The notes under the pieces were generated by a model that did not search any database, had not been told where the DNA came from, and was given only the letters and a program-made list of their open reading frames with translations. The translations under genes were made by a program, and so were the position numbers. Source: Nymphaea colorata (Eukaryota; Streptophyta; Magnoliopsida; Nymphaeales; Nymphaeaceae). Taken from it: a stretch of 64,000 bases of DNA. Shown here piece after piece: positions 11,701-21,599 of this stretch (positions are counted from its first letter, which is position 1; each line of letters begins with the position of its first letter). The stretch lies in the NCBI RefSeq assembly GCF_008831285.2, contig NC_045149.1, positions 13,290,629 to 13,354,628 of the forward strand, in the 5' to 3' direction.

Positions 11701-12326
11701 ATACTCTACTATGACTCGCTCAGACATCTCTTATGTTGTCAACAAGATTTGTCAATACATGTATCATCCTACTGATGCCCACTAAAATGTTGTAAAAAGA
11801 ATCCTAAGATATTTGAAACACACTATTGATTATGGTCTTGTTATTATACCTAGTTCAATTCTTAATATTAATGTTTATTGTGATGCAAATTGGGCAGGAT
11901 GTCTTGATGATAGACGGTCTATAGGTAGATATGCAGTGTTTAGTGGATTCAATTTAGTTTCAAGGAGTGCTAAAAAACAGCCAGTTGTCTCTTGTTTTAA
12001 CACTGAGACTGAGTATTGATGTTGAAATCATGTTGTTACAATTTTTATTAAAAGAACTTTGTGTTGTTCAATCACAACTTTCTATATTATGGTGCGACAA
12101 CATTGGCGCAACCTATCTTAGCTCATCCTATGTATCAAAGCCGCAGCAAACACATAGAGATTGACGTTTATTTTGTTCGAGAAAACTGGCTAAAGGAGAT
12201 TTGAAAATTCAATATATCTCTTCCAAAGATCAATATTTTAACTAAGTCACTTAGTAATAAGCAGCACCATTATCAAATAATTAACAAGCTCAATCTCATT
12301 ACTGGAGCATTGAGCTTGCGGGTGGA
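8730..12326 (+). pseudogene. Copia gag-pol polyprotein, multiply broken
   Basis: Gag starts MANQEASSNTRVNF at 8730. A UBN2-type gag segment (ending in LNELHWLLLIQETNL) covers 9058-9375. A zinc knuckle CQICRKVCHIAKFC (C-x2-C-x4-H-x4-C) is coded near 9480-9525. The protease site reads DSSTTHHIT instead of DSGATHHIT (about 9630). At 9923-9965 the protein passes from GTSSDG directly to KYFHSDWGGEF, so the pre-integrase zinc finger and the front of the integrase core are missing. Reverse transcriptase follows (IKRKADGSLERYKAKLVAK, WKIHQLDIQNAFLY, VYIDDMIIT; 10956-11420), then RNase H ([18 protein letters not shown]; 11870-11930) and a C-terminal LTKSLSNKQ tail. Several in-frame stops, including LYGLK-stop near 11265, interrupt it. 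Confidence 0.88.
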
Positions 12327-12647
12327 TGTTAACAGAAATACCAAGAAGGCTCTGCAAGTGAATTACTTGGGAGATGAAAAGTTATGTCTCTTGAGGGATG
12401 AAAAGTCATGCCTGTTAGGTGATGAAAAGTCATATCTTTTGGGAAATGAAAAATTATGTCTTTTGAGAGATGATAAATCATGTCTACTGAGAATTATAGA
12501 CCTCTTATGTATCTCTTCTATATAAAGGAACATCTCCACCAAAAGAATGCAAATTAGAAATGATAGAACAGTGGACGTAGACCTATTGGTTGAACCACTT
12601 TAAAAATTCATGTCCCTTTAATTATTTCTTCATTTTGATTTCTAATA
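12327..12647 (+). repeat. 3' LTR with internal minisatellite
   Basis: About 321 bp, beginning TGTTAACAGAAATACC after a degenerate polypurine tract (GCGGGTGGA, 12319-12326). About five copies of the 23-24 base unit lie at 12370-12490. It ends TTTCTAATA where the 5' LTR has TTTCTAACA. Confidence 0.88.
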
Positions 12648-12683
12648 ATATTTAGCCATCCTGATGCGGTGAAAGAAGAGCCC

Positions 12684-12708
12684 TGGTACTCTCTCTCTCT
12701 CTCTCTCT
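12684..12708. repeat. (CT)n microsatellite
   Basis: Short CT run just downstream of the copia 3' LTR. Confidence 0.85.
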
Positions 12709-12974
12709 TGGCTATTATGATCTTGATCACAAATAGAAATTTGATATTTAGTTTGATATTCCAACTATTTTGGGCTATTTCCTTCCGCTTCCATTGAGGA
12801 GCCCAGTTGAGATATTCATGCTGTCCTTGATCTTAGAGATGCATTGGCTGGAAGTAAAGATTCAATATATATCAAGTTGGTATTATCCCAACTCTCCACC
12901 TTGCAACTGCACTGGCATAAAGTCTGCTAGTCTATAAGCTGAGTCTATAGACCTGTCTTCTATACATTTGCATA

Positions 12975-13260
12975 GTGAAATTCCTTCTGCTATCGAGCGT
13001 TTCTAGTATTTTAAATTTCTTAATCTGAGCAGCTACTCTCTTAATGGCAGTATCCCTGAAACCTTTTGGACCTTGGAGAAATTCAAGCACTTAGCCTAAA
13101 GCAGGAACGAACTTTCTGGCACATTATCTGCTTCTATCTAAAGTTTAGCATATTTGAAAGATTTCTCCATTGGATTACCTTCCTCAGTTGGTGAAAAGTT
13201 CTCTGTCACCAACGACGCCTTTGAGGTATTGGACGAGTGCATCATTCGACGGCTAAAAAT
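12975..13260 (+). pseudogene. Leucine-rich-repeat protein fragment, decayed
   Basis: The + strand reads EIPSAIERF, then FKFLNLSSYSLNGSIPETFW, TLEKFKHLA, SRNELSGTLSASI and SLAYLKDFSI, interrupted by stops. This fits the plant extracellular LRR consensus (LxxLxLSxNxLxGxIPxxxxxLxxL). Two to three repeat units can be seen. Proteins with such repeats are usually receptor-like kinases or receptor-like proteins at the plasma membrane. No kinase, signal peptide or transmembrane segment was found nearby, and at least two stops fall inside the repeats, so this is a fossil. The 12650-12970 stretch between it and the copia LTR may hold more degraded repeats (LSQLSTLQLHW). Confidence 0.6.
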
Positions 13261-13349
13261 TAGAAAGACGGGGAAGAACGCTACGCAATGCGCGCCATAA
13301 AAAAGGGAATAAAAGAAGACCGTTTGACTTTGATTTTTAAATTTTTTTT

Positions 13350-13590
13350 TTGCAATCTAAACTTATTAATATAATCTTAAGAATGAGTTAATTCAAAACA
13401 TATACTTAGTTGATTATTTATTAGACTTTAGTGTCTTTATGATAAGAAGAAACGGACGGCTCCCATGATAGTAAAAAATCAACATTTTTCATTAAAACAA
13501 CTTGAATCAAAGCACATTTTATATCAAATTAGTCTTTAGAAACATATTAAGATGTCTATTTTATTTAGTGGGTCTCGTTTTTATTTTTAA
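13350..13590 (+). repeat. Dispersed ~300 bp repeat, copy 1
   Basis: Shares ordered segments with 16040-16345 and 41205-41505: ATAATCTTAAGAATGAGTTAA, then an AACATATA(C/T)TAAGTTAATTATTT-like stretch, then CATTAAAACAACT, AAAGCAnnTTTnATATCAAATTAGT and TCGTTTTTATTTTTA. It has no coding capacity. The element class is unknown. Confidence 0.6.
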
Positions 13591-13592
13591 CC

Positions 13593-13593
13593 C

Positions 13594-13654
<61 letters not shown>
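13593..13654. repeat. (CT)n(TA)n compound microsatellite
   Basis: CT dinucleotide run (13593-13617) continuing directly into a TA run (13618-13654). Confidence 0.95.
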
Positions 13655-13655
<1 letters not shown>

Positions 13656-14327
13656 CAAAAAGTGCATTGGTCATGGTTTTTCAAGACATTTAGCTGCTAT
13701 TTTTGGTGTTTTTAGCAATGAAAATTTAAAAAACCCTTCAGCAATAGAGGTAACCGGTGAATTTTTAATATATATATATATATAGATATATCAGAATTTT
13801 GAAATTTATCAAATGACTAAATGTTTGAAAACCACGGCTAAATGTACAATAAGCCGTCATTAAAAACACTACAAACTCTTGCTAAATTGCATGACATTTT
13901 TTTAGCGATGGTTTTAAAATATTTTGTCTTTGGACATCATCCACCTTGCTGATTTCAAAATATAACCTTTGCAAACCATTGCTGCAACAAAAGTTGTGGC
14001 TAAAGACTTTCAAAGGTTGGAGTTAAATATTTATTTCGACAACATTCATTTTGCGGTTAGTTGTTTTCAAAATCATAAATCGCCACTAAAGGTCACCACA
14101 AATGATCATCACATCATAAACCATGTTTAATACCAATTTAGTAATTAACTGTTTTTTAATTAACTTAATTTTTAAATTTTAACCATTCAATAACATTTAG
14201 CATATATATCTTGAAAAATCTTCAGGTCTCTCATGCATCGGGCCATGCAGGTAAAAGAAGACTGCCCAATGAAATTCATTCGGTATTCTTGATGGGACCT
14301 TGAGCAAGCAATCTCTTTCACGGAAGC

Positions 14328-14330
<3 letters not shown>
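13655..14330. repeat. Possible CACTA-type subterminal repeats
   Basis: CACTACAAACTCTTGC occurs at about 13867. It is surrounded by short motifs of the type TTAGCGATGGTTTT, AAACCATTGCTGC, AAGCCGTCATTAAAA and CGCCACTAAAGG. Many plant CACTA (En/Spm) elements start CACTACAAGAAAA and carry GCGACGG-like subterminal repeats. No second end and no transposase were found, so this is a tentative fragment call. Confidence 0.3.

Positions 14331-14331
<1 letters not shown>

Positions 14332-14369
<38 letters not shown>
14332..14369. repeat. (TA)n microsatellite
   Basis: Uninterrupted TA run of 19 units. Confidence 0.95.
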
Positions 14370-14371
<2 letters not shown>

Positions 14372-15838
14372 ACTTTTCCCTCGCTCACTCGTTCAGACAA
14401 TAAAAATTGATAGCCATTACCGCTACTAACGATGGCAATACCTCATCCTTATTGCGCAACTGGGAATAGAAATCTTAGCATTTTTTTTTTAATTTTTTAA
14501 AGTTATCCTTTTTTATATAAAATTTTAAAAGAATAGACTGACGTTGTCCAGTTCCGTATGACGATACGGCGGGATTCCTTGTCTTCCCTCCGTTGACAAC
14601 TGCCCGCCTCACTAATACCATTATTTCTTTCCTGTGGGCCCCATGGAAGCACGCCTTCCCATGCAAACGCAGGGAAAACGACGACGCTTGGATTGGATCT
14701 CGAGAAGAAGGGGAAAGAAAATAATAATCTTTTTAGCTGCCATGGTCAAAGGTCGTCAGGTCATCCAAGACACACGGGACAACCTGTCGTCTCCCTTCTT
14801 GACCAAAACTTACTAACCTTTTAACCATTATCTGCTCGTCATTAGCCACTTTTTTTTTAAGTAAATCGAAGACTGTTTTTTTCAATTAATTAATTTCTCA
14901 GCCATTCCTAATTTTCCACCTTTTCCCCCATTAAGGGATGCCGCTTGACTCAACACCCAATTCAGGGGGCTGAGCCACATTTGGGCGTGTGTGGGCGGCT
15001 GCCCACACAGTCCTACAAAATTTGGTTATTCACATATTCGATCCCCTAATAAAAATTGTTTTGTTTATATGGCAGTTCTCCTTGTCATATTTATATACAT
15101 CGTGTCCCTCATTGGTTTTATTATGTTTAAATCTACATTTTTTTAAAACTTTAAAATTTAATTACTCTATATACCCCTCAGACGAAAATTACTCCCAAAA
15201 TTCCTAACTCCCTCATTAACACCTATTGTTTAATATTTTCTTTGGAGCTGCAACTTAGTTCACTAGTCGAAATAGTTATAAAATTAGTTCTTTGTCATGT
15301 CTCTTTAACATCAACACATATCATTTAATATATTCTTGCTTGAGGTTATCTTTGGAGACCCAACTCTGTTAACTAATTGAAATAATTATAGTTTATGTCC
15401 AATCCAATGGATGTCGATCTTCGATTCGCTAAAAGTGCTTATTACTGTCATTACTATTACTAATATTATTAATGGGGCCATCGAAACGAGAGAACAAGTT
15501 GCTGCCAACAAATAGTAGAAATGGTTCCCCCTTCACTGTGTCCAGTCAAAGAGAAGCCCGGTTGACTGGCTGCGCTTGATCTAATTATTGGATTGTGGAG
15601 TTCCCAATAACGCCCCTTAAGGAAAAAAAATACCGTGGCAGTCATGCAGCTGCTTTTCTGACCACCATGTCCTTTACTTCCAATCTGGGAGGCAATATTT
15701 AAGAATCGAGTCTTTCCTTTTTCAAAACAACTGCACCCGCACCACCCATTGTTTCCCTCGTTCTTCTGCTCCTATATTTGAAAAAGGGTCTAAACTTTTC
15801 AATGTTCTACGGATGAGTACCTGTTCATTCATAGTAAA

Positions 15839-15840
<2 letters not shown>
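14370..15840. other. Intergenic, no gene supported
   Basis: Slightly less AT-rich blocks at 14530-14830 and 15480-15780 contain several TTGAC motifs (W-box-like) and CT-rich tracts, as in plant promoters, but no coding exon follows. The stretch at 14985-15030 has a short palindrome around GTGTGGGCGGCTGCCCACAC. Otherwise nothing is recognised. Confidence 0.35.
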
Positions 15841-15846
<6 letters not shown>

Positions 15847-15869
<23 letters not shown>

Positions 15870-15871
15870 TG
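15847..15871. repeat. (TA)n microsatellite
   Basis: AT dinucleotide run. Confidence 0.85.
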
Positions 15872-16039
15872 ATTGGTAGAAACGATGAGAAAGAAAAACC
15901 AAACCCTTTAAATATGATATCTAAAGTTTTTGTTTTTTTTGAAATTTAACTTTTCCAATATGACTTTAAGGATAGGCTGACGGAAAGGTCTAGACAACGA
16001 GGTTAGGTTAAAAACCATAATGTTTAAATGCAAAAATTA

Positions 16040-16345
16040 AAGTGTTTCTTTACAATATAATCTTACAAATATGATCTCAAGTATAAGTTAATAGAAAACA
16101 TATATTAAGTTAATTATTTTTTTCTTTTGAATTTAATCGCATTTTGGTAAGACATGAAATTGAACCATTCATATAACATCAAAATTTTGATCGTTGAAAA
16201 ATTCTCATTAAAAAAAACAACTAAAACTAAAGCATGTTTTATATCAAATTAGTTTTTATAAGCATATCTGGATGTTTTTTATTTTTTAAAATGTCATTTT
16301 AATAAAAAATTACAAGGTCTGGTTTTTATCCCTGATCTAGTGGTA
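16040..16345 (+). repeat. Dispersed ~300 bp repeat, copy 2
   Basis: Same order of blocks as the copies at 13350 and 41205, including ATATTAAGTTAATTATTTT, CATATAACATCAAAATTTTG, AAAGCATGTTTTATATCAAA and GGTTTTTATCCCTGATCTAG. Non-coding. Confidence 0.65.
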
Positions 16346-16508
16346 TGAGATCTACAATGTCCCCATATATATGCCCATCCCAGTTGGCTTCACTCAATAG
16401 GTTAGGTTATCAAAACATTATTCAGTTGCATTTTTTTTCGTCCTTGGCCTTTTATGTTTCATTTGTATGTTCTTAAGGTCGTCGATGGCATGATATCATT
16501 TAAGATGC

Positions 16509-16608
16509 AATTAATAAATTGCACTTTCTTAATTAAATTACTAACCTTAGTTTATTCTAATTAATAAATTTCACCTTCTTAATTAAATTACTAACCTTAG
16601 TTTATTCT
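16509..16608. repeat. 50 bp tandem duplication
   Basis: Two adjacent copies (16509-16558, 16559-16608) of a unit running from AATTAATAAATT to TTAGTTTATTCT, differing at only a few bases. Confidence 0.9.
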
Positions 16609-16629
16609 TGTTAACTTATGGGTTCCAAC

Positions 16630-17493
16630 AGTCTTCCTAGGCCCCACTTAGCCTTTTGAATGGAGTTTAAAATGGAAAAAAAAAAAAGAGAAGCTTCTTT
16701 TTTCCTTGAATTGAGGGTGAGTTGGAATCATCTAAAGTTGCAAGGACAATACCACGGTAACTTTAAATTCAATTTTCGAGGGAAAGCTATTGTTATTGCC
16801 TTTCAAAAGTAAACATCTTCAGGACTACACACAGACAAAGCTCTTGGAACATCTTCATTACATTCCATGCAACTCGCATCACTATATATGCTAAAAACTC
16901 TTCTTCACTGCTGACCTCGTCTCACTGCTGATGGTGCTATATATGCTGCTTTGCTCAAATGAGATTATAGGGAAACTCAAAGTGGTCGTAGAGGTTGAGG
17001 ATCGCTAGTGCTGTGCATCAAGCCGGTCAGACTTGGTCAGCCAATTCTTAAACCAGTGCTCGTTCATGACTAAAAATAATAGTGTACACCAAGAAGTGGA
17101 TCGAGATACGTGTGTTGATGAAATCACAAATAGATCCATGTTGAAACCATGTGAAGCCTTGTAAAGGCAAAGCTAACCACCGTAGTTATCTAGAAGCTTA
17201 CCACAAAATGAAGAAACTTTTCAATGTTCACCTTATTCATCGAGGGAGAGCGTTGACGATCACTAGTCTCCTCCGTAGGTGCCCAAAAGGGTAAAGCTAA
17301 CTTCTCTTCCTCCTGAACCAAAAAGGCTGTAAAACCTAATTCTTGTCCTCTAGCATTGAAAGGCGAAAAGCATCAAGGGATGAACCTAAAGCTTGAAATC
17401 ATGGTGTTGTTTTAATTGCATGACCTACCTCGACGCTAAGATCGATCAATGATCAATGGTGTGTGCTTCTTGCATGTCTTGTTTCAGCACCAC
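16630..17493. other. Intergenic, mostly unassigned
   Basis: No coding region is supported. GTGCTGTGCATCAAGCCGG at about 17010 resembles the end of the GC-rich hAT-like repeats elsewhere in the window and may be the edge of a decayed copy. Confidence 0.35.
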
Positions 17494-18057
17494 TAGGAGT
17501 GGGCCTTGAGCCAAGCTCGGCTGGCTCTCTGACCCACCTATTATGGCCCAACTGGTATGATTGGCTCTCTACCAGGTCCATTATCTGGCCCATTTATTTT
17601 TTGAGTAGGTCTAGGCCTGAGTTTAAATGGTGTGTCCACTACCCACTCACTTAGTTTGGTTTAATTTCAGATAGATAGTTGCATGCCCATCCAAAAATTA
17701 TATAGTCTACAATGTGTCTGCCAAGCTAAAATAGTGCAATCTAAACCAGAAGGCATTATTCATATTAATGCAACTTTTTGTCTTGGTAAATTATCTTGTA
17801 ATGTTTCTTAAGAATATAAATGTATTAGCATATGGAGGTAAATCAAAAATGGAATCTTATTATGAAATTTATATTGACATGAGTATTTAGCATAAGAAGG
17901 TAAATCATACTCTCTAGTTGGGCTCCTTGTACCTGCCCTAGCCCTACCTGTTATCGTATCAGGCTAGGCCAAGCCTAGTAAGTAACAGCCTGTGAATCAA
18001 ATTGCATACCCTAGCCTGACCAATTGCAAGCTGCACCCAACTCAATGTCTACCCTTA
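17494..18057. mobile_element. hAT-type non-autonomous element (564 bp)
   Basis: The left end starts TAGGAGTGGGCCTTGAG. The right end, reversed, starts TAAGGGTAGACATTGAG, a diverged terminal inverted repeat. The 8 bases outside the left end (AGCACCAC, 17486-17493) and the right end (AACACCAC, 18058-18065) match at 7 of 8, as expected for an hAT target-site duplication. The interior has no transposase. Both ends carry GGCC/AGCCTAGG-rich subterminal sequence. The class is inferred from the ends and duplication length. Confidence 0.6.
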
Positions 18058-18065
18058 AACACCAC

Positions 18066-20280
18066 CTTTGCCATTGATAGCCAAACTTTGAACTAACTTG
18101 CATGTTTGTACATGCACTTAAGTTTTTTAACATTTAAATTTTCCTTTGAGTTATAGGTTAATTGGTTTCAATGTAATGGAATTGTACTAATAGTTGTATT
18201 CAATCTTGTGGCAGTATCTGTACATTTAAGATGTTTGGCAATAAAAACAGCTTGTTACTGCTCCATGAATTTGCTAAATGATTGAGGCATGTTCGTAGAA
18301 CATTATGTTACAGTGTTCTATGAACTTGCTCCAATCATTGCGGCAGATTCATGAGATAGTAACAAATTTTTACTATCGCCAAACAACATCTTAAGGATAA
18401 GTTTAGTTCCCCAAATTTTCCTTCCAATGTTAGGAAACATTATTGCGTTTGTATTTGTGGTAGTATTTATCCATTTCTTTAAGCATATCTAATGGCAGTT
18501 TCTAATCAAGTAATACATAAGTCTACTGAACCAAAATCAAATTTGCACTCACAAAAAATTTTTTACATGTGGCAACCAGTTGTCAAGTTCTCCATCTCTA
18601 GGAACAGTTCATTCCATTTTTATTTGTGATAGTATTTGTTAATGTCATTAAATGCATCCAATGGGTAGTTTTTTTATCAAACAACACATTGTCCTATTGA
18701 ATTACAACTATTGAGTTGTTGTAATTAATCTAGAAACCAACCAGATTTGCAGCCACACAAATGATATTGACACATGATGGTCATTAGTCACTCATGGTTT
18801 GTCTTTGGCCAGTACTTATTGCAAGCAACTAGCATTAGGCTCCCATTTTTGTTTTACGGTCTTTTCTTTCTTTAAATATAGTGTTAAAAACATTTAAAGT
18901 CTTAAATTCAAAATTTGTATAATGATTGCATATGTCAGCAATTCTAATTATGATGTGGAACCAGAACAGACTTGGAGTGAAATTGGTTGAAATAAGGTCA
19001 GGTTTGGGTCTACTGGAAAATATGTCTGACTGAAAAGTGAAGTGTTCAAGTTAATAATATTTAACCCACTTATAGCATGAACTATCTCCTAGATGCTGGT
19101 AGAACTTATCTGAGATAAATTTTTTTCTATAATTTATTTGAGTTAAGTCGTCCCCTCAAATTTATGGACTTATTTTCAAAGTGAATTAAGATAGATGAAA
19201 TATATTACTATCAATCAATGAGACAATTCTTAAGTACTTGATATGAGATATCTTTTGAAACACACAAATTCTGTTTGTGCACATGGTCATTGTTGTAAGT
19301 TTTTGTGATTATTAGTTAGTGCTAATTGTAGATGACAACGAGCATAGGATGGTGTTAGCTATTACTAACAATCATAATCTTATGTACCAAATACATTGGT
19401 TAAGTTCCAAATCATGCAAGTGGGTGTTCAATCGAGAGACACTAGGTTCAACTAATCTAATTCATGAGATATTCCATTAGCTGGTGGTTGCATTATAATA
19501 ATCTTGTAAACTATTCATAATTAACCTAATTTGATCCCAAAAAAAGAAACTTTTTGAATAATACAACATTTCAATTTCAATATCAAGCTATGCAGTTGGA
19601 GCATATGTTTTTAACATCATTTTTTGCAATGTATTTGAGCAATGACATATGCAACTACCTTTAGATTTGAGAAACGTCTGCTTGGGTGAAGTCAACGGGT
19701 TCATCTAGAAAGATCAACTTTATACTCGTAGATGAACACCTTATAGTCAAATGAATTTGTTTACATGGGCATCTAAAATGCACAAATATATGTCAAACCA
19801 CCTAATTTCATGTGCAATTAACAGTCATCATGTGTAAACTTAGGAAGCATTTGATTGCCAACTTTGCAAGTTATAGAGTATCGTAATTTTTTTGTTGAAG
19901 TCTAGAATGAGAAGGAACTAGTGTTGTGTTTCTGTTTACAATGTCAAAAACATCAACTGCATCATGAAAAAAGTTAAGTCCAACATAAGAAAACAAGATG
20001 TTAGTATCTACCATACTCAAATGGCCAATTATTTTGGGCATGAGGATATTCACCAAACCGAATTGGTTGTTCAAAACTTCGAAATAGCATCAATTGGGTA
20101 CGGACTGTAAATGCAGTGGCTTTGAGATTCATTTGGATAAGTTCAAGTACTCCACATAAGTTTGATGGTGAAGTTTTCAACCTTGTGACAATTGGTCAGT
20201 TTAGTACATAGATCGTGTTGATCATGATTCCATAATTCAAGCCCCTTGTATTCATATATCAACATGGTACCTTGTTCGAT
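18066..20280. other. AT-rich intergenic DNA, nothing recognised
   Basis: About 2.2 kb with only short open frames. The minus-strand frame at 19871-20074 has no recognisable domain and looks like chance or very old transposon DNA. Confidence 0.35.
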
Positions 20281-20289
20281 GTCAGTTGC

Positions 20290-21150
20290 CAACACCAAGG
20301 CAAATTATCGTTGTATATGGGAGGAGCATCACAAGCGAAAGTAGGCTACCACCAGCCAATTTGGCCCTCTTCTATGTTTTGTTCACTTGTTAGCCTAGTA
20401 TAATTTGAAATCTATGACCAAATATTTTGGAAGGATGAGTTTAATTGAGCCTACTCATATCATTACAATAAGATTGGACCTTGTGAGTGGATTGAGTTTA
20501 TAGTGCCTCCTACAAGTGATTGGATCCTGTGCGTGGATTGAGTTTATAGTGGCTCCTACATGCGATTAAATCTTGTGATTAGATTGAGTTTATGTGTCTC
20601 TAACAAGTCGTGACTTGTTTAAAATGTCAAAACATGAAATGATAAATTTGTACTTCAAACTTCATGAGGGACATAGAATGTTGTCATATATGACACACCA
20701 TCATATAGAATGTACATCAAGTTCATCTACAAACCCTCAAATACAATGGACAAGAGACATTGGCTTATGTCACCTAATGTCTTTCCATGGCACTAATATC
20801 AACAATGACTATCGCTGCATATGGAAGGAGCATCACAAGCACAATAGTATCATCAACTTTGACCTCCTTCTACTGATTATTGTCATGTCCATTTTTTATT
20901 CTTACCTAATTTCAAACCTAGCTTGATCAGTTGTATATAAGGCCAAATGTTTTGTAGGGATGAGCTTAATTAAGCATACTCATATCAAATGCACATCAAA
21001 CTCATCTAAAACTCCTCAAATGCATCCGACAAGTTCATCTTTTTTTATTTCTCTCATGTTCATTTGTGGCTCATGTGTAATTTCAAACTTAGCTTTATAA
21101 GGTACATGTAAGATGGAATGTATTGGAGGATGAGCTTAATTATCTCAAGT
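20290..21150 (+). repeat. Diverged ~500 bp repeat units
   Basis: Block A (about 20300-20470), block B (about 20795-20985) and a shorter block C (about 21040-21150) share ordered strings. These include TATGG(G/A)AGGAGCATCACAAGC, then a CTTCTA block, then CATGTTCATT-like sequence, then ACCAAAT(A/G)TTTT and GGATGAG(C/T)TTAATT(G/A)AGC. They look like decayed tandem copies of one unit. Non-coding. Confidence 0.5.
20472..20609 (+). repeat. Minisatellite, 3 x 46 bp
   Basis: Three adjacent 46-base units starting at 20472, 20518 and 20564, with the pattern GATTGGAnCnTGTGnGTGGATTGAGTTTAT. The third copy is the most diverged. Confidence 0.85.
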
Positions 21151-21247
21151 TGCTTTTAGTTAGAACTTGTATGTCTGCATAGGATGGAGGCATTCAATAA
21201 GCAGCTATTAGTGATTGCCAACGACTTCATCCCTTTTCTCTATCTCA

Positions 21248-21590
21248 ATGAAGTGGTCCACATGACACACATTAAACCATGCGAGTGCACCGTCATAATG
21301 ACCAATGATTGCTCTGATTCACAATGACCCCTCATCATTTTCATAGTTTGTACATTCATGATAAAAGGGTCAATGGGATGCACATCAAACCATGCCAATG
21401 TATTGCCATAAAGATCGATCATATATGATGTTTGACTATATAAAGTCTTCTCATTTTTGTCACAATTGCATGTTCATGATAAAATTATCAACAAAATACA
21501 TGTAAAACCACAAGAACATCTTGCCATAAAAATTGATGGTTAATGACCATCTACTGCCCTCTCCATACATCTTAGGCTCAAAATTGTAGA
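21248..21590. repeat. Degenerate ~115 bp tandem repeat
   Basis: About three units share ACAT-n-AAACCA, then TTGCCATAAA(G/A)AT(C/T)GAT, then CATGATAAAA, with poor overall identity. They are old and non-coding. Confidence 0.45.
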
Positions 21591-21599
21591 TGTCTCATA

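Larger units (their letters stand above)
8305..12647 (+). mobile_element. Ty1/copia retrotransposon with both LTRs, defective
   Basis: The two LTRs (8305-8649 and 12327-12647) are in the same orientation and start with the shared sequence AGAAATACCAAGAAGGCTCT a few bases in. The 5' LTR is followed at once by TGGTATCAGAG, the usual copia primer binding site for initiator tRNA-Met. Five bases before the element (ATCTT) and after it (ATATT) differ at one position, consistent with an aged 5 bp target duplication. Between the LTRs lie gag, protease, integrase, reverse transcriptase and RNase H remnants in copia order. Many stops, frameshifts and one internal deletion make it non-autonomous. The LTRs differ by many substitutions and by repeat number, so the insertion is old. 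Confidence 0.9.

Noticed and set aside
12310-12525. 71-aa frame with LGDEKLCLL repeats
   Set aside because: It is a translation of the LTR minisatellite plus the end of the copia polyprotein, not a gene.
20472-21590. CRISPR-like arrays
   Set aside because: The repeats are adjacent without unique spacers and lie in plant nuclear DNA.
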